Source of the DNA: Paracoccaceae bacterium
GTDB taxonomy: Bacteria > Pseudomonadota > Alphaproteobacteria > Rhodobacterales > Rhodobacteraceae
Reading direction: 5' to 3'
Length of the DNA: 42,595 bases
NCBI GenBank assembly: GCA_030148745.1
Contig: JASBSV010000080.1
Coordinates: 1-42,595 of the forward strand
Below are positions 1-8,135 of this stretch, piece by piece. The position numbers were made by a program, and so were the translations under genes. Below the pieces are notes generated by a model. That model did not search any database. It had not been told where the DNA came from and saw nothing but the letters and a program-made list of their open reading frames with translations. Position 1 is the first letter of the stretch. Every line of letters starts with the position of its first letter.

Positions 1-1040
1 TGGTTCTTCAGGCTGGCCACCTGAATTTCATTGTCGAAGTGACCGATGTTTCCAACGATGGCCATATCCTTCATCTCGCGCATATGCTCGATCCGGATGA
101 CGTCCTTGTTGCCGGTCGTGGTGATAAAGATGTCGGCCTTGGCGACCTCATCTTCCAACAGAACAACCTCGAACCCGTCCATCGCGGCCTGAAGGGCGCA
201 GATCGGATCGACCTCGGTGACCTTCACGCGGGCACCGGCACCGCGCAAGCTGGCCGCCGAGCCTTTGCCGACATCGCCATAGCCGCAGACCACGGCGACC
301 TTGCCGGCCATCATCGTGTCGGTGGCGCGGCGAATGCCGTCGACCAGCGATTCCTTGCAGCCGTATTTGTTGTCGAACTTGGACTTGGTCACACTGTCGT
401 TGACGTTGATCGCCGGGAAAGGCAGCTGGCCCTTCTTTTGCAGATCATAAAGGCGGTGGACACCGGTTGTCGTTTCTTCGGACACGCCCTTGATCGCATC
501 GCGCGTCTTGGTGAACCAGCCGGGGGATGCGGCCATGCGCTTTTTGATCTGGGCAAAGATCGCCTCTTCCTCTTCCGAGGTGGGCACCTCAATCAGATCG
601 GTCTCGCCCGCTTCGACCCGCGCGCCCAGCAGAACATACAGCGTCGCATCGCCACCGTCGTCTAGGATCATGTTGGCGCCTTCAGGGAACTGGAAGGAAC
701 GGTCCAGATAATCCCAATGCTCGACCAGCGACTGACCCTTGATCGCGAAAACCGGCGTGCCGCCTGCGGCGATCGCTGCCGCCGCATGATCCTGGGTTGA
801 GAAGATGTTGCAGCTTGCCCAGCGCACATCGGCGCCCAGCTCGACCAGCGTTTCGATCAGAACCGCGGTCTGGATCGTCATATGCAGCGATCCGACAATC
901 CGCGCACCCTTCAGAGGCTTGGTCGTGCCGTATTCCTCGCGCAGCGCCATCAGGCCCGGCATTTCCGTTTCAGCGATGTTCAATTCCTTGCGGCCGTAAT
1001 CGGCCAGGGCGATATCCCTGACGATGTAATCATTCGGCAT
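1..1040 (-). CDS. ahcY: Adenosylhomocysteinase (SAH hydrolase), 3' end cut by window
   Basis: Cleaves S-adenosylhomocysteine to adenosine and homocysteine in the cytosolic methyl cycle and needs tightly bound NAD. The frame opens at an ATG at 1040 behind an AGGAGC ribosome site and runs off the left edge, so 346 codons of an expected ~460 are visible. The N-terminus reads [16 protein letters not shown]. Family landmarks include [16 protein letters not shown] (substrate domain), [16 protein letters not shown], the [13 protein letters not shown] segment and the NAD-binding [13 protein letters not shown] loop. The insertion typical of proteobacterial AhcY ([19 protein letters not shown]) is present. 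It is transcribed away from the HD-domain gene, sharing a 269-bp divergent gap. No SAH-riboswitch core was recognised upstream. Identification is firm; only the C-terminus is missing. Confidence 0.97.
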   Translation of the reverse strand, partial: MPNDYIVRDIALADYGRKELNIAETEMPGLMALREEYGTTKPLKGARIVGSLHMTIQTAVLIETLVELGADVRWASCNIFSTQDHAAAAIAAGGTPVFAIKGQSLVEHWDYLDRSFQFPEGANMILDDGGDATLYVLLGARVEAGETDLIEVPTSEEEEAIFAQIKKRMAASPGWFTKTRDAIKGVSEETTTGVHRLYDLQKKGQLPFPAINVNDSVTKSKFDNKYGCKESLVDGIRRATDTMMAGKVAVVCGYGDVGKGSAASLRGAGARVKVTEVDPICALQAAMDGFEVVLLEDEVAKADIFITTTGNKDVIRIEHMREMKDMAIVGNIGHFDNEIQVASLKN

Positions 1041-1309
1041 GGTGCCGTGCTCCTGATACTTTGCTTTAAGTTTGCGCTGGCTTAGCATCGGCTTTGGGGG
1101 CTGGCAACTGTGCGGGGGTGCGGGGGACGCTCTTTGGCATCTTGTGGTAAAAATCTGCCGCAGCCGCGTTAACCTCTGGCCGCATGGCGGTCGCACGGGC
1201 CAGGAAGGATTAGCTTGAACATGGCAGGCGGCTTTGGCTAGTGCTTGGCCAACCGGGATGCGCATTCGGGACGCGCTGCCGGGACCTATGGCAAAGGGCT
1301 GCGGAATAT

Positions 1310-1906
1310 ATGGCTAAACCCCCTCGCGCTTGGCAACGGATGCTTTCCGGTCGCAGGCTGGATCTGTTGGATCCCACGCCGATGGATATCGAGATTGAGG
1401 ATATCGCCCACGGGCTGGCCTTTGTGGCGCGCTGGAACGGTCAGACGATGGGTGACTACCCCTATTCGGTAGCCGAACATTCGCTGCTGGTGGAACAGCT
1501 TTTTGGCCGCATCGCGCCCAAGGCCCCGGCCAGATGGCGCCTTGCCGCCCTGCTGCATGACGCGCCGGAATATGTGATCGGCGATATGATCAGCCCGGTG
1601 AAATCCGCCGTCGGGCCGGGTTACGGCGCGCTGGACGACCGGCTGGCAGCGGCGGTTCATCTGCGGTTCGGCCTGCCCGCGCAGATCCCGGTATCGGTCA
1701 AGAAACAGATCAAGCGCGCCGATAAGATCAGCGCATGGCTGGAAGCGGTCCAGATCGCGGGTTTTGCGGAAAAAGAAGCCAGCCAGTTCTTTGGCCGCCC
1801 CGCGCCCGAGTTGATTGACGGGTTGTCGATCCGTCTGCGCCCCCCGGTTGCAGTGCGTGGCGATTTCACCGCCCGCCACAACCAGTTGCTGGAGGCGATG
1901 GCATGA
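1310..1906 (+). CDS. HD-domain phosphohydrolase, YfbR-like
   Basis: A 198-residue cytosolic protein of the metal-dependent HD superfamily. With the ATG at 1310, the metal-ligand set is His57 ([10 protein letters not shown]), His83-Asp84 (LLHDAPEY) and a distal Asp138 (KRADKI), as in YfbR/YGK1-like 5'-nucleotidases. The substrate cannot be read from sequence; nucleotide monophosphates are the family precedent. An in-frame GTG lies upstream at 1241, but residues before 1310 do not resemble the family and codon quality is worse there, so 1310 was chosen. The stop overlaps the start of the next gene (ATGA), implying translational coupling to the acetyltransferase. Confidence 0.85.
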   Translation: MAKPPRAWQRMLSGRRLDLLDPTPMDIEIEDIAHGLAFVARWNGQTMGDYPYSVAEHSLLVEQLFGRIAPKAPARWRLAALLHDAPEYVIGDMISPVKSAVGPGYGALDDRLAAAVHLRFGLPAQIPVSVKKQIKRADKISAWLEAVQIAGFAEKEASQFFGRPAPELIDGLSIRLRPPVAVRGDFTARHNQLLEAMA

Positions 1907-2385
1907 TCCACATCCGCCGCGCCGGACCGCTGGACGCCGCGCCCTTGGCGGCGTTGCTGAACGCGATTATCGCCAAGGGCGGGACCACGGCCTATGTGAC
2001 CCCATGGGACAAATCGGATGTCGAAGAGCGGATGCAGCGCCCCAACGCCGTCTGGCATCTGGCCGAAGATGACACAGGTTCGGTCAAAGGCTTTCAGTGG
2101 TTCGAGCCGCACCCGGACATCCCCGAGGATAGCGCATCGGTCGCGACCTTTGTCGAGATTGGCGCAACCGGGCTTGGGATCGGTTCAAAGCTGTTTGCGG
2201 CGACAAGGGCGGCGGCCCTTGACCTGGGGTATCGCCACATGGATGCCGTCATCCGTGCGGATAATGCTGGCGGGCTGGCCTACTACCAAAGCCGCGGTTT
2301 TGAAACGATCCAGCTTTTGCCGGACATGGCTTTGAGTGACGGGACACGCGTCGACAAGGTTTGGACCCGGGTTCGGCTGGATTGA
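1903..2385 (+). CDS. GNAT-family N-acetyltransferase
   Basis: A 160-residue single-domain GNAT enzyme that would transfer an acetyl group from acetyl-CoA to an amine. Visible landmarks are the N-terminal IRRAGPLDAAPLAALLN strand-helix, the acetyl-CoA pyrophosphate loop TGLGIGSKLF (motif A, around residues 90-99) and the C-terminal motif B region IRADNAGGLAYYQSRGFE. The start is the ATG of an ATGA overlap with the preceding HD-domain gene, so the two are probably an operon. The substrate is unknown; small-molecule or phosphinothricin-type acetylation is possible, but nothing in the sequence decides it. No terminator is seen downstream, where the base composition changes into the accessory region. 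Confidence 0.9.
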   Translation: MIHIRRAGPLDAAPLAALLNAIIAKGGTTAYVTPWDKSDVEERMQRPNAVWHLAEDDTGSVKGFQWFEPHPDIPEDSASVATFVEIGATGLGIGSKLFAATRAAALDLGYRHMDAVIRADNAGGLAYYQSRGFETIQLLPDMALSDGTRVDKVWTRVRLD

Positions 2386-2415
2386 CGGGCGCGTCATAGG
2401 TTAAGCTGCGCCGAC

Positions 2416-2430
2416 CGGTCAAAGAGCGGT
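2416..2430 (+). repeat. Left copy of imperfect direct repeat flanking the orphan gene
   Basis: CGGTCAAAGAGCGGT here and CGGTCAGGGAGCGGT at 3716-3730 share 13 of 15 bases in the same orientation, exactly 1300 bp apart. They bracket the lower-G+C orphan gene. They could be remnants of an insertion event or chance similarity; no inverted terminal repeats or integrase are present. Confidence 0.35.
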
Positions 2431-2597
2431 AGGAGCGGCCGTTAGACTTACTTTAGGAATTCAATCTGATTCAATGTCGGTTCTGAGCCCAAAGTTACTG
2501 ATGCTGCCGAGGGAACGAACGGCTGCTTTGCGCAGTGAGCGGGTTTTGCAAAGTTGGGCCGAACGATTACAGATCATACATATTTCACGGGGGACCA

Positions 2598-3662
2598 ATG
2601 CCAGAGTTTTGTAGCTTCCTTGTGTTTAGACCCTGTGAAATTGATTTGATCCATTCAATTTGCGCCACTGCGGACTGGTCCACACGGGACATTCCTGACC
2701 CATCAATGCGATATGCCTTCTCCGAAAGAGGAGGTATCAGCGAACTATCGCAAGCCAGTGCGTTAAAGGACATAGGTGTCCGACGCGAAGGACAACAAGG
2801 CGGGAGGTTGCTTCTGCTTGAGACAGAGCAAACCGAGGCTGACAATATTATTCAATTGGTCTGCGCAGCGAATGTCATTCTTGAGGGGTTCCCGTTTATT
2901 AAAGACCCACCTACTTTTGGGTTCAAACTCTCTAACGACGAAGCAGATCGGGAGATAACCTTTGAGAAACTTTTTCGGAGAGATGTCCTCTTTCAACGGT
3001 TTACCTACCGTCATACGCTGCCAAGCGCGGTCGCCATCGCTGCTAAAGCTCGGTGGAACAAGAAGCTTGTCTATGCCATTCACAAATTGGCACAGAGCTA
3101 CGAAACCGAGTGCGTGACGCCGTGGTCAATGCACCCTCGTAATGGGCAAGTGTTTGAAAAACACACCGACAATTTTGCCTCGCACGTAGGAACGTCTGTG
3201 GCGATAAACCTTGCATATTCATCCATTGAGGAACTTGATCTTGGCGTGAAAGCGAGCGGTAAGATGCCGCGATCAATTGGAAAAGGGACTTTCGTATGGA
3301 ACCCGGACGTTTTGAAGCCATTCAAGGCGCGTCTGCGAGATGCTGGGATTGATCCAGAAGGAACAATTGATTGGGTGACCCGTGGTGACCAATCGGAAGT
3401 ACAAATATATGATAAGTTCAATCAGCTTTCGGAATATTCGGATGGGGTTGAGGTGCGAGATCGTGAGGTTTCATTGCCGGATGCGATCAATTTTAGCGAG
3501 TATTTGCGCAACACAATGACCGCCCACGCATTTTCTTCAGAGACCAAGCGTCTCGGGCCTTATGAGGTCTACAACGTTCAGCAAGTCGCAAGATTTCTGA
3601 TTTTGTCCAAGTGCAACCTTTGGAACACTCGGACCGAGGAGCTTAGAAAACGCTACAACTAA
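2598..3662 (+). CDS. Orphan protein with HEPN-type RNxxxxH motif (putative RNase/defence effector)
   Basis: A 354-residue protein read from the ATG at 2598, which has a CGGGGGA ribosome site just upstream; an in-frame GTG at 2535 would add 21 residues. I recognise no close family. The C-terminal third carries R304-N305-T-M-T-A-H310, matching the R(N/D/H)x4-6H motif of HEPN domains, followed by GPYEVYNVQQVARFLIL, which could be the last HEPN helix. An earlier helix (INLAYSSIEELDL) resembles the first HEPN helix. No signal peptide or membrane segment is seen. Base composition and codon use (many AAA, TTT, AAT, TTG codons) differ from the neighbouring core genes, suggesting acquisition. There is no partner antitoxin or nuclease beside it. 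Assignment to HEPN is inference; a stand-alone abortive-infection-type RNase is one possible role. Confidence 0.7.
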   Translation: MPEFCSFLVFRPCEIDLIHSICATADWSTRDIPDPSMRYAFSERGGISELSQASALKDIGVRREGQQGGRLLLLETEQTEADNIIQLVCAANVILEGFPFIKDPPTFGFKLSNDEADREITFEKLFRRDVLFQRFTYRHTLPSAVAIAAKARWNKKLVYAIHKLAQSYETECVTPWSMHPRNGQVFEKHTDNFASHVGTSVAINLAYSSIEELDLGVKASGKMPRSIGKGTFVWNPDVLKPFKARLRDAGIDPEGTIDWVTRGDQSEVQIYDKFNQLSEYSDGVEVRDREVSLPDAINFSEYLRNTMTAHAFSSETKRLGPYEVYNVQQVARFLILSKCNLWNTRTEELRKRYN

Positions 3663-3715
3663 GCTCTCAGGTAGAAGCCACAAGCTGCCAGACGCGACGA
3701 TGGGCTTGTCCGCTT

Positions 3716-3730
3716 CGGTCAGGGAGCGGT
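3716..3730 (+). repeat. Right copy of imperfect direct repeat flanking the orphan gene
   Basis: CGGTCAGGGAGCGGT, 13 of 15 identical to 2416-2430. It lies in the 172-bp gap between the orphan gene and regA, which otherwise shows no gene. On its own it is weak; its interest comes from the bracketing position. Confidence 0.35.
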
Positions 3731-3834
3731 CTTTGGTGCATATAATACGAAAGCTCACTAAGTCCATTAGGCAGTCATACAAAGTATCTTCTGATACGAG
3801 CTAAGAAACCAGTGTAAACCCAAACGTCTTCACC

Positions 3835-4389
3835 CTACCGCGGACTACGTTTCGCCAAAATCCGCTGCAGCGTTCTGCGGTGCATGTTCAACCGGCGGGC
3901 GGTTTCGCTGACGTTTCTATCGCACAGCTCATAGACCCGCTGAATATGCTCCCAGCGCACGCGGTCGGCGCTCATCGGGTTTTCGGGGGGCGGGGGCATG
4001 GATGCGTCGCCCGCCAGAAGGGCATTGGTGACATCATTAGCGTCAGCGGGTTTGGACAGATAGTCGGTCGCGCCGATCTTGACGGCTGCGACAGCGGTGG
4101 CAATAGCACCATAGCCGGTCAGAACCACGATCCGGCTGTCGGGGCGGCGGGCGCGCAGGGTTTCGACAACGTCCAGACCGTTGCCATCCTCAAGCCTCAG
4201 GTCAATCACCGCATAGGCCGGCGGGCGGGCCGTGGCGACAGCGCGGCCAGCGGCCACCGAACCTGCGGTTTCAACCTCGAACCCGCGCTTTTCCATGGCT
4301 TTAGCCAGACGCTTCAGAAACGGTTCATCATCGTCAACGATCAAAAGTGACCGGTCCTCGCCGATGTCTTGCAAACTGCGATCGCTCAT
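3835..4389 (-). CDS. regA: Redox response regulator RegA/PrrA/ActR
   Basis: A 184-residue DNA-binding response regulator of the RegB-RegA global redox system, which controls photosynthesis, respiration, and nitrogen and carbon fixation genes in relatives. Receiver domain at residues ~13-130: acidic pocket VDDDEP (19-22), phospho-acceptor Asp63 in VIDLRLEDGN, Thr in VVLTGYG and Lys in LSKPAD. A proline-rich linker (PPPPENP) leads to a Fis-type helix-turn-helix with the family hallmark NVSETARRLNMHRRTLQRIL. Start ATG at 4389 with GGGAGAAAG upstream. It is divergent from the kinase gene regB across 157 bp. Unlike the classical Rhodobacter locus, no senC/sco or hvrA gene accompanies it. Confidence 0.95.
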   Translation of the reverse strand: MSDRSLQDIGEDRSLLIVDDDEPFLKRLAKAMEKRGFEVETAGSVAAGRAVATARPPAYAVIDLRLEDGNGLDVVETLRARRPDSRIVVLTGYGAIATAVAAVKIGATDYLSKPADANDVTNALLAGDASMPPPPENPMSADRVRWEHIQRVYELCDRNVSETARRLNMHRRTLQRILAKRSPR

Positions 4390-4488
4390 CGCCGCTTTCT
4401 CCCGTTGTCATTGTTCTTAAGGCTTGTAGGGCGCAGCGAGGGGTGCGTCAAATTTTCCGGGGCCCTGTGCACATCAAAAATGCCGGCG

Positions 4489-4517
4489 TTGATTGGTGGG
4501 GCGGCATTGTCTAACAA
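4489..4517 (+). promoter_or_regulatory. Candidate sigma70-type promoter for regB
   Basis: TTGATT, a 17-bp spacer and TAACAA lie 30 bp before the regB start, inside the regA-regB divergent gap. The fit to TTGACA/TATAAT is moderate; no transcript data. Confidence 0.4.
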
Positions 4518-4546
4518 TTGCACGATAGGTCACAATCACACCGGAA

Positions 4547-5950
4547 ATGCCAATGGACACCCAGGATACGGGTCTGTTTAACCGCAACGCGCGGGCCGAT
4601 TGGGTCAGTCTGAAAACCCTGATCGTGCTGCGCTGGATCGCCATTGCCGGGCAAATCACCGCGATCACCGTCGCCCAAAGCCTGTTTGGCCTGCAGATCG
4701 AGCTTGGCCTGGCCTATGCCGTGGTCGGCGCCTCGGTCATTGCCAATCTGATCGCGATGTTCGTTTATCCCGAAAACAAAAGGCTCAGCGAACAGGAAGT
4801 GGCGCTGATGGTCCTTTTCGATATCGCCCAGCTGTCGTTTCTGGTGTTTCTGACCGGCGGGCTGAACAACCCATTTGCACTTCTGGTTCTGGCGCCGGTT
4901 ACCATCTCGGCGACAGTCCTTGGGCTGCGGTCGATTGTGCTTCTGAGTGGCGCGGCGCTTGTCCTGACCAGCGTGCTGGCGGTGTATTACATACCGCTGA
5001 CCACCGAAGACGGGCTGGTCGTTCAGATGCCGGAAATCTTCGTCTTTGGCTTCTGGGCCGCAATCGTGATCGGTGTGGTTTTTATCGCCGGCTATGCCTA
5101 TCGGGTCTCGACCGAGATGCTGTCGATGTCCGAAGCGCTGCTGGCCACGCAAATGGCGCTCGCCCGCGAGCAGAAACTGACCGATCTGGGCGGGGTCGTG
5201 GCGGCGGCGGCGCATGAATTGGGCACCCCGCTGGCAACAATCAAACTGGTCAGCGCCGAGCTTATGGATGAGCTGGAGGACCGGCCCGAGCAATTGCAGG
5301 ATGCCCAGCTTATTCGCGATCAGGCCGACCGCTGCCGCGAGATCCTGCGCTCTATGGGGCGGGCCGGCAAGGAAGACCGCCACCTGCGGCTCTCGCCGAT
5401 CGAAGCAATCCTGCATGAAGCGGCCGAACCACATGCAAACCGCGGCATAGACATCACCTATGACATCTCGCCAAGCGAGGGCGCCGATCAGCGTCAGCCG
5501 GTGATCCGCCGGCAGGCCGAGATCATTCACGGCCTCAGAAATCTGGTGCAGAATGCCGTGGATTTCGCGCATGAAGCGGTCTGGATCGATGCCCATTGGT
5601 CCGATGACCGGATCTTGGTGCGCATTACCGACGACGGGCCGGGTTTCCCGCAACAGGTCATGGGCCGGATCGGCATCCCCTTTGTCGGCCGTCGGCGCGA
5701 GCGAAGCCACCGCGACGCCCGCCCCGAATATGAGGGCATGGGCCTTGGCCTGTTCATCGCAAAAACCCTGCTCGAGCGGACATCGGCCGAACTGGTGTTT
5801 TCCAACGGCACCGATCCGCATCAGAAACCGACCCTGCCCGGAGAGCCGCGCGGCGCGATCATCGAAGTCACATGGCCGCGCGCTGCGCTCGAGCCGGAAA
5901 ACGGAAGCGCCACAGCCGCTCTTGGCGACAACACTCGGATCGAAATCTGA
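4547..5950 (+). CDS. regB: Redox sensor histidine kinase RegB/PrrB
   Basis: A 467-residue inner-membrane kinase that phosphorylates RegA when oxygen is low. The N-terminal half holds about six hydrophobic segments (residues ~22-190), including the family-specific quinone/redox motif GGLNNPF at 104-110. The phosphorylated His223 lies in AAAAHELGTPLATI. The redox-switch cysteine is conserved at Cys263 in RDQADRCREILR. The ATPase domain has N-box HGLRNLVQNAVDF (~329-340), DDGPGFP, and GMGLGLFIAKTLLE. The ATG at 4547 is followed by a second ATG two codons on; the first is better placed behind ACCGGA. All the catalytic and sensing residues I know of are present, so it should be functional. Confidence 0.96.
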   Translation: MPMDTQDTGLFNRNARADWVSLKTLIVLRWIAIAGQITAITVAQSLFGLQIELGLAYAVVGASVIANLIAMFVYPENKRLSEQEVALMVLFDIAQLSFLVFLTGGLNNPFALLVLAPVTISATVLGLRSIVLLSGAALVLTSVLAVYYIPLTTEDGLVVQMPEIFVFGFWAAIVIGVVFIAGYAYRVSTEMLSMSEALLATQMALAREQKLTDLGGVVAAAAHELGTPLATIKLVSAELMDELEDRPEQLQDAQLIRDQADRCREILRSMGRAGKEDRHLRLSPIEAILHEAAEPHANRGIDITYDISPSEGADQRQPVIRRQAEIIHGLRNLVQNAVDFAHEAVWIDAHWSDDRILVRITDDGPGFPQQVMGRIGIPFVGRRRERSHRDARPEYEGMGLGLFIAKTLLERTSAELVFSNGTDPHQKPTLPGEPRGAIIEVTWPRAALEPENGSATAALGDNTRIEI

Positions 5951-5977
5951 GCCTTTGGGCGCCGGCAGCTCGCTCTG

Positions 5978-5993
5978 TTAACTAACCCTTAAC
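5978..5993 (+). promoter_or_regulatory. Perfect CtrA box (TTAA-N7-TTAAC)
   Basis: TTAACTAACCCTTAAC matches the full alphaproteobacterial CtrA recognition sequence with exact 7-bp spacing. It lies in the 96-bp gap between regB and the PAS-domain gene, 54 bp before that gene's start, where it could control transcription of the PAS gene and the operon behind it. It was the only full site I found when reading the window. Confidence 0.65.
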
Positions 5994-6046
5994 CTTTGTG
6001 AACAAAGACTTGCTCAGGGGATTTTACGAGTTTGGGAAGGACGTCG

Positions 6047-7633
6047 ATGCAGTCCCTGCATGTTTTGGTGGCTATTTCCATTGTCCTGGCCTCGTTTTCA
6101 GTATCATTTCTGGCGCTCTGGACATTTGCGCGGTTGTCCGACAGCAAGCGCCGCTCGGCCCGGGCGATGGTGCGCGAAGAGGCGGCATCGACCGTCTTTA
6201 TCTTTGACGGCCAGGTGCTGGTCGATGCCACCGACCGCGCTCACAGGTTGCTTTCGAACCGGCCCCGGCTGGGCAATGACTGGTCCCGCCTGATCACCCA
6301 GCTTTCACGCCGATTTCCAGCCCTGAAAGAAGAGCTTGCAGGCCTCGACGAGGTCGGCCAGATCACCATAACAAGCAATGATCCACAGCAACCGGCCGAG
6401 GTTCACGCCGAAATCTGGGAGGGGCTGACACGGATCGAGATTATCGAAACTTCGTCAAAAACCCAAACGGTAGAGATTGACCGGTTTTCTCTGACCGCCA
6501 TGGAGGACGAGCTTGAGGTGCTTCGAAGTACCGTCGATCAGGCGCCCTTTCTTGTCTGGAAACAGACGCAGGACGGAACGGTGTCATGGGCGAACCGGTT
6601 TTACATGGAGCTGGCCAGATCGATAGATGCCGACACCCCCTCACACGGCTGGCCGCCGGCGCGCATCTTTGATCCCACATCATTGATCGGGCCCACCGCC
6701 GACGGGCGCCCGCGCCGCCTTGCGCTCAGAACCGCCGGCGAGGAGCGAACCCGCTGGTTCGAGGCTTATTGCACAAGCCACGGTCAGGACGTTCTTTATT
6801 TCGCGGTCGAGGCCGACGCGGTTGTCAAAGCCGAAAACGCGCTCAGAAATTTCGTGCAGACCCTGACGAAAACCTTTGCCCATCTGCCGATCGGCCTTGC
6901 GATCTTCGACCGTGACCGCCAGCTTGCCCTGTTCAACCCCGCATTGACCGACCTGACGACCCTGCCGGCCGATTTTCTTAGCAGCCGCCCAACCCTCTAT
7001 TCTTTTCTCGATCAGCTGCGCAACAAGCAGATGATGCCCGAGCCGAAGGATTACAAAGGCTGGCGTCAGCAGCTGACCGCGCTTGAAGAAGCGGCCATTG
7101 ATGGCACCTATGAAGAAAGCTGGACCTTGCCGACGGGCCAGACATATCGGGTATCCGGCCGGCCGCATCCCGATGGCGCGGTTGCCTTTCTTTTCGCCGA
7201 TATCAGCGCCGAGATATCGCTTACACGGCGCTTTCGGTCCGAGCTTGAACAGGGCCAGTCCGTCCTCGATACACTGGACGAAGCGATCGCGGTCTTTTCA
7301 ACCAACGGCGTTCTGACAATGTCGAATGCCGCCTTCGAAAAGATGTGGCAGGTCGAGCCGACAAATACGCTTGGTGAGTTTGGTATCCTCGATGCCTCGC
7401 GCCTTTGGCAGGACGCCTGCAAACCAAACCCGATCTGGGGCGACATCCGCGATTTCGTCGAACTGGTCGGCGAGCGCACCGATTGGCATGCAAATGCCGA
7501 ACTCAAGGACGGAACGCCACTTTTGTGCCGCATCTCGCCGCTGGCCAAAGGGGCAACATTGGTTGCCTTCACCGTCGATACCTCCCACGATCATCTGGGG
7601 CAAAGCGTGCCGGCGGTATCGCGAACGGCGTGA
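6047..7633 (+). CDS. Membrane-anchored triple-PAS protein without kinase domain (DivL-like candidate)
   Basis: A 528-residue protein starting at ATG 6047, six bases after GGGAAGGA; the open frame extends upstream only to a TTG at 6032. One N-terminal transmembrane helix (residues ~4-26, LHVLVAISIVLASFSVSFLAL) is followed by three PAS-like repeats at roughly 155-260 (FLVWKQTQDGTVSWANRFY), 285-385 (LPIGLAIFDRDRQLALFNPA) and 410-510 (LDEAIAVFSTNGVLTMSNAAF). It ends shortly after the third PAS. There is no H-box, N-box or ATP lid. The stop is clean, with no frameshifted kinase remnant downstream. The CtrA box in its leader and its place before tsaE suggest a DivL-type polarity or signalling role in the CtrA pathway; that is inference. 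Confidence 0.8.
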   Translation: MQSLHVLVAISIVLASFSVSFLALWTFARLSDSKRRSARAMVREEAASTVFIFDGQVLVDATDRAHRLLSNRPRLGNDWSRLITQLSRRFPALKEELAGLDEVGQITITSNDPQQPAEVHAEIWEGLTRIEIIETSSKTQTVEIDRFSLTAMEDELEVLRSTVDQAPFLVWKQTQDGTVSWANRFYMELARSIDADTPSHGWPPARIFDPTSLIGPTADGRPRRLALRTAGEERTRWFEAYCTSHGQDVLYFAVEADAVVKAENALRNFVQTLTKTFAHLPIGLAIFDRDRQLALFNPALTDLTTLPADFLSSRPTLYSFLDQLRNKQMMPEPKDYKGWRQQLTALEEAAIDGTYEESWTLPTGQTYRVSGRPHPDGAVAFLFADISAEISLTRRFRSELEQGQSVLDTLDEAIAVFSTNGVLTMSNAAFEKMWQVEPTNTLGEFGILDASRLWQDACKPNPIWGDIRDFVELVGERTDWHANAELKDGTPLLCRISPLAKGATLVAFTVDTSHDHLGQSVPAVSRTA

Positions 7634-7673
7634 TCGGGGTTGCGGTCGCGGGTGCCAAAGTTAATCTTGCGCT

Positions 7674-8135
7674 ATGCAAAGCACCACCATCGATCTTCCC
7701 TCGGCAGACGACACCGCCCGGCTTGGCCAGCGCCTTGCCGGCAGCCTTGGGGCAGGAGACACCCTGTTGCTGTCTGGCCCTATCGGCGCGGGCAAATCCC
7801 ATCTGGCCCGCAGCATCATTCACGCCCTTCTTGGCGCCGGGGTCGAGGTTCCTTCGCCCACTTTCACATTGGTTCAGACCTATGATGGCCCGGAGTTCGA
7901 AATCTGGCATGCCGATCTTTACCGGCTGAACCTGCCGGAAGAGGCCGAAGAGCTGGGTCTTTTCGACGCTTTTGCGACCGCGCTTTGCCTTGTCGAATGG
8001 CCGGACCGCCTGGGCGATGAGGCGCCGGCCGGTGCCCTGCACATCGACTTGCAGTCAAGCGGGGATGGCCGTGTTGCGCATATCCGTTTCTCTGAACCGC
8101 GCTGGGCCGCCGTGTTCGGGGCGCTCCTTGTCTGA
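7674..8135 (+). CDS. tsaE: tRNA t6A modification ATPase TsaE
   Basis: A 153-residue P-loop ATPase that works with TsaB and TsaD to put threonylcarbamoyl on A37 of ANN-decoding tRNAs. Walker A is GPIGAGKS at residues 35-42, followed by the family SPTFTLVQ (61-68), DLYRL (81-85) and the VEWPDRL motif (107-113). Length is normal. The ribosome site before the ATG is weak. The stop lies inside the first codons of the phosphotransferase gene, so the two are likely translationally coupled and head the tsaE-amgK-murU-addB-addA run. Confidence 0.95.
   Translation: MQSTTIDLPSADDTARLGQRLAGSLGAGDTLLLSGPIGAGKSHLARSIIHALLGAGVEVPSPTFTLVQTYDGPEFEIWHADLYRLNLPEEAEELGLFDAFATALCLVEWPDRLGDEAPAGALHIDLQSSGDGRVAHIRFSEPRWAAVFGALLV

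Noticed and set aside
39-665. Long plus-strand open frame opposite ahcY
   Set aside because: It is antisense to a clearly identified gene and is a by-product of high-G+C codon bias; the translation has no family features.
1202-1240. Six-codon open frame (MAGGFG) after AGGAAGGA, upstream of the HD-domain gene
   Set aside because: Too short to test, with no sign of a leader-peptide attenuator (no paired hairpins or codon runs).
1041-1309. Possible SAH riboswitch in front of ahcY
   Set aside because: Such riboswitches occur before ahcY in Proteobacteria, but I could not find the conserved core or stems in the minus-strand leader. The 269-bp gap shows no recognisable RNA element.
4511-5821. 436-codon minus-strand open frame opposite regB
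   Set aside because: Complete overlap with an intact RegB; composition is rich in His, Arg and Gln as expected for a shadow frame.
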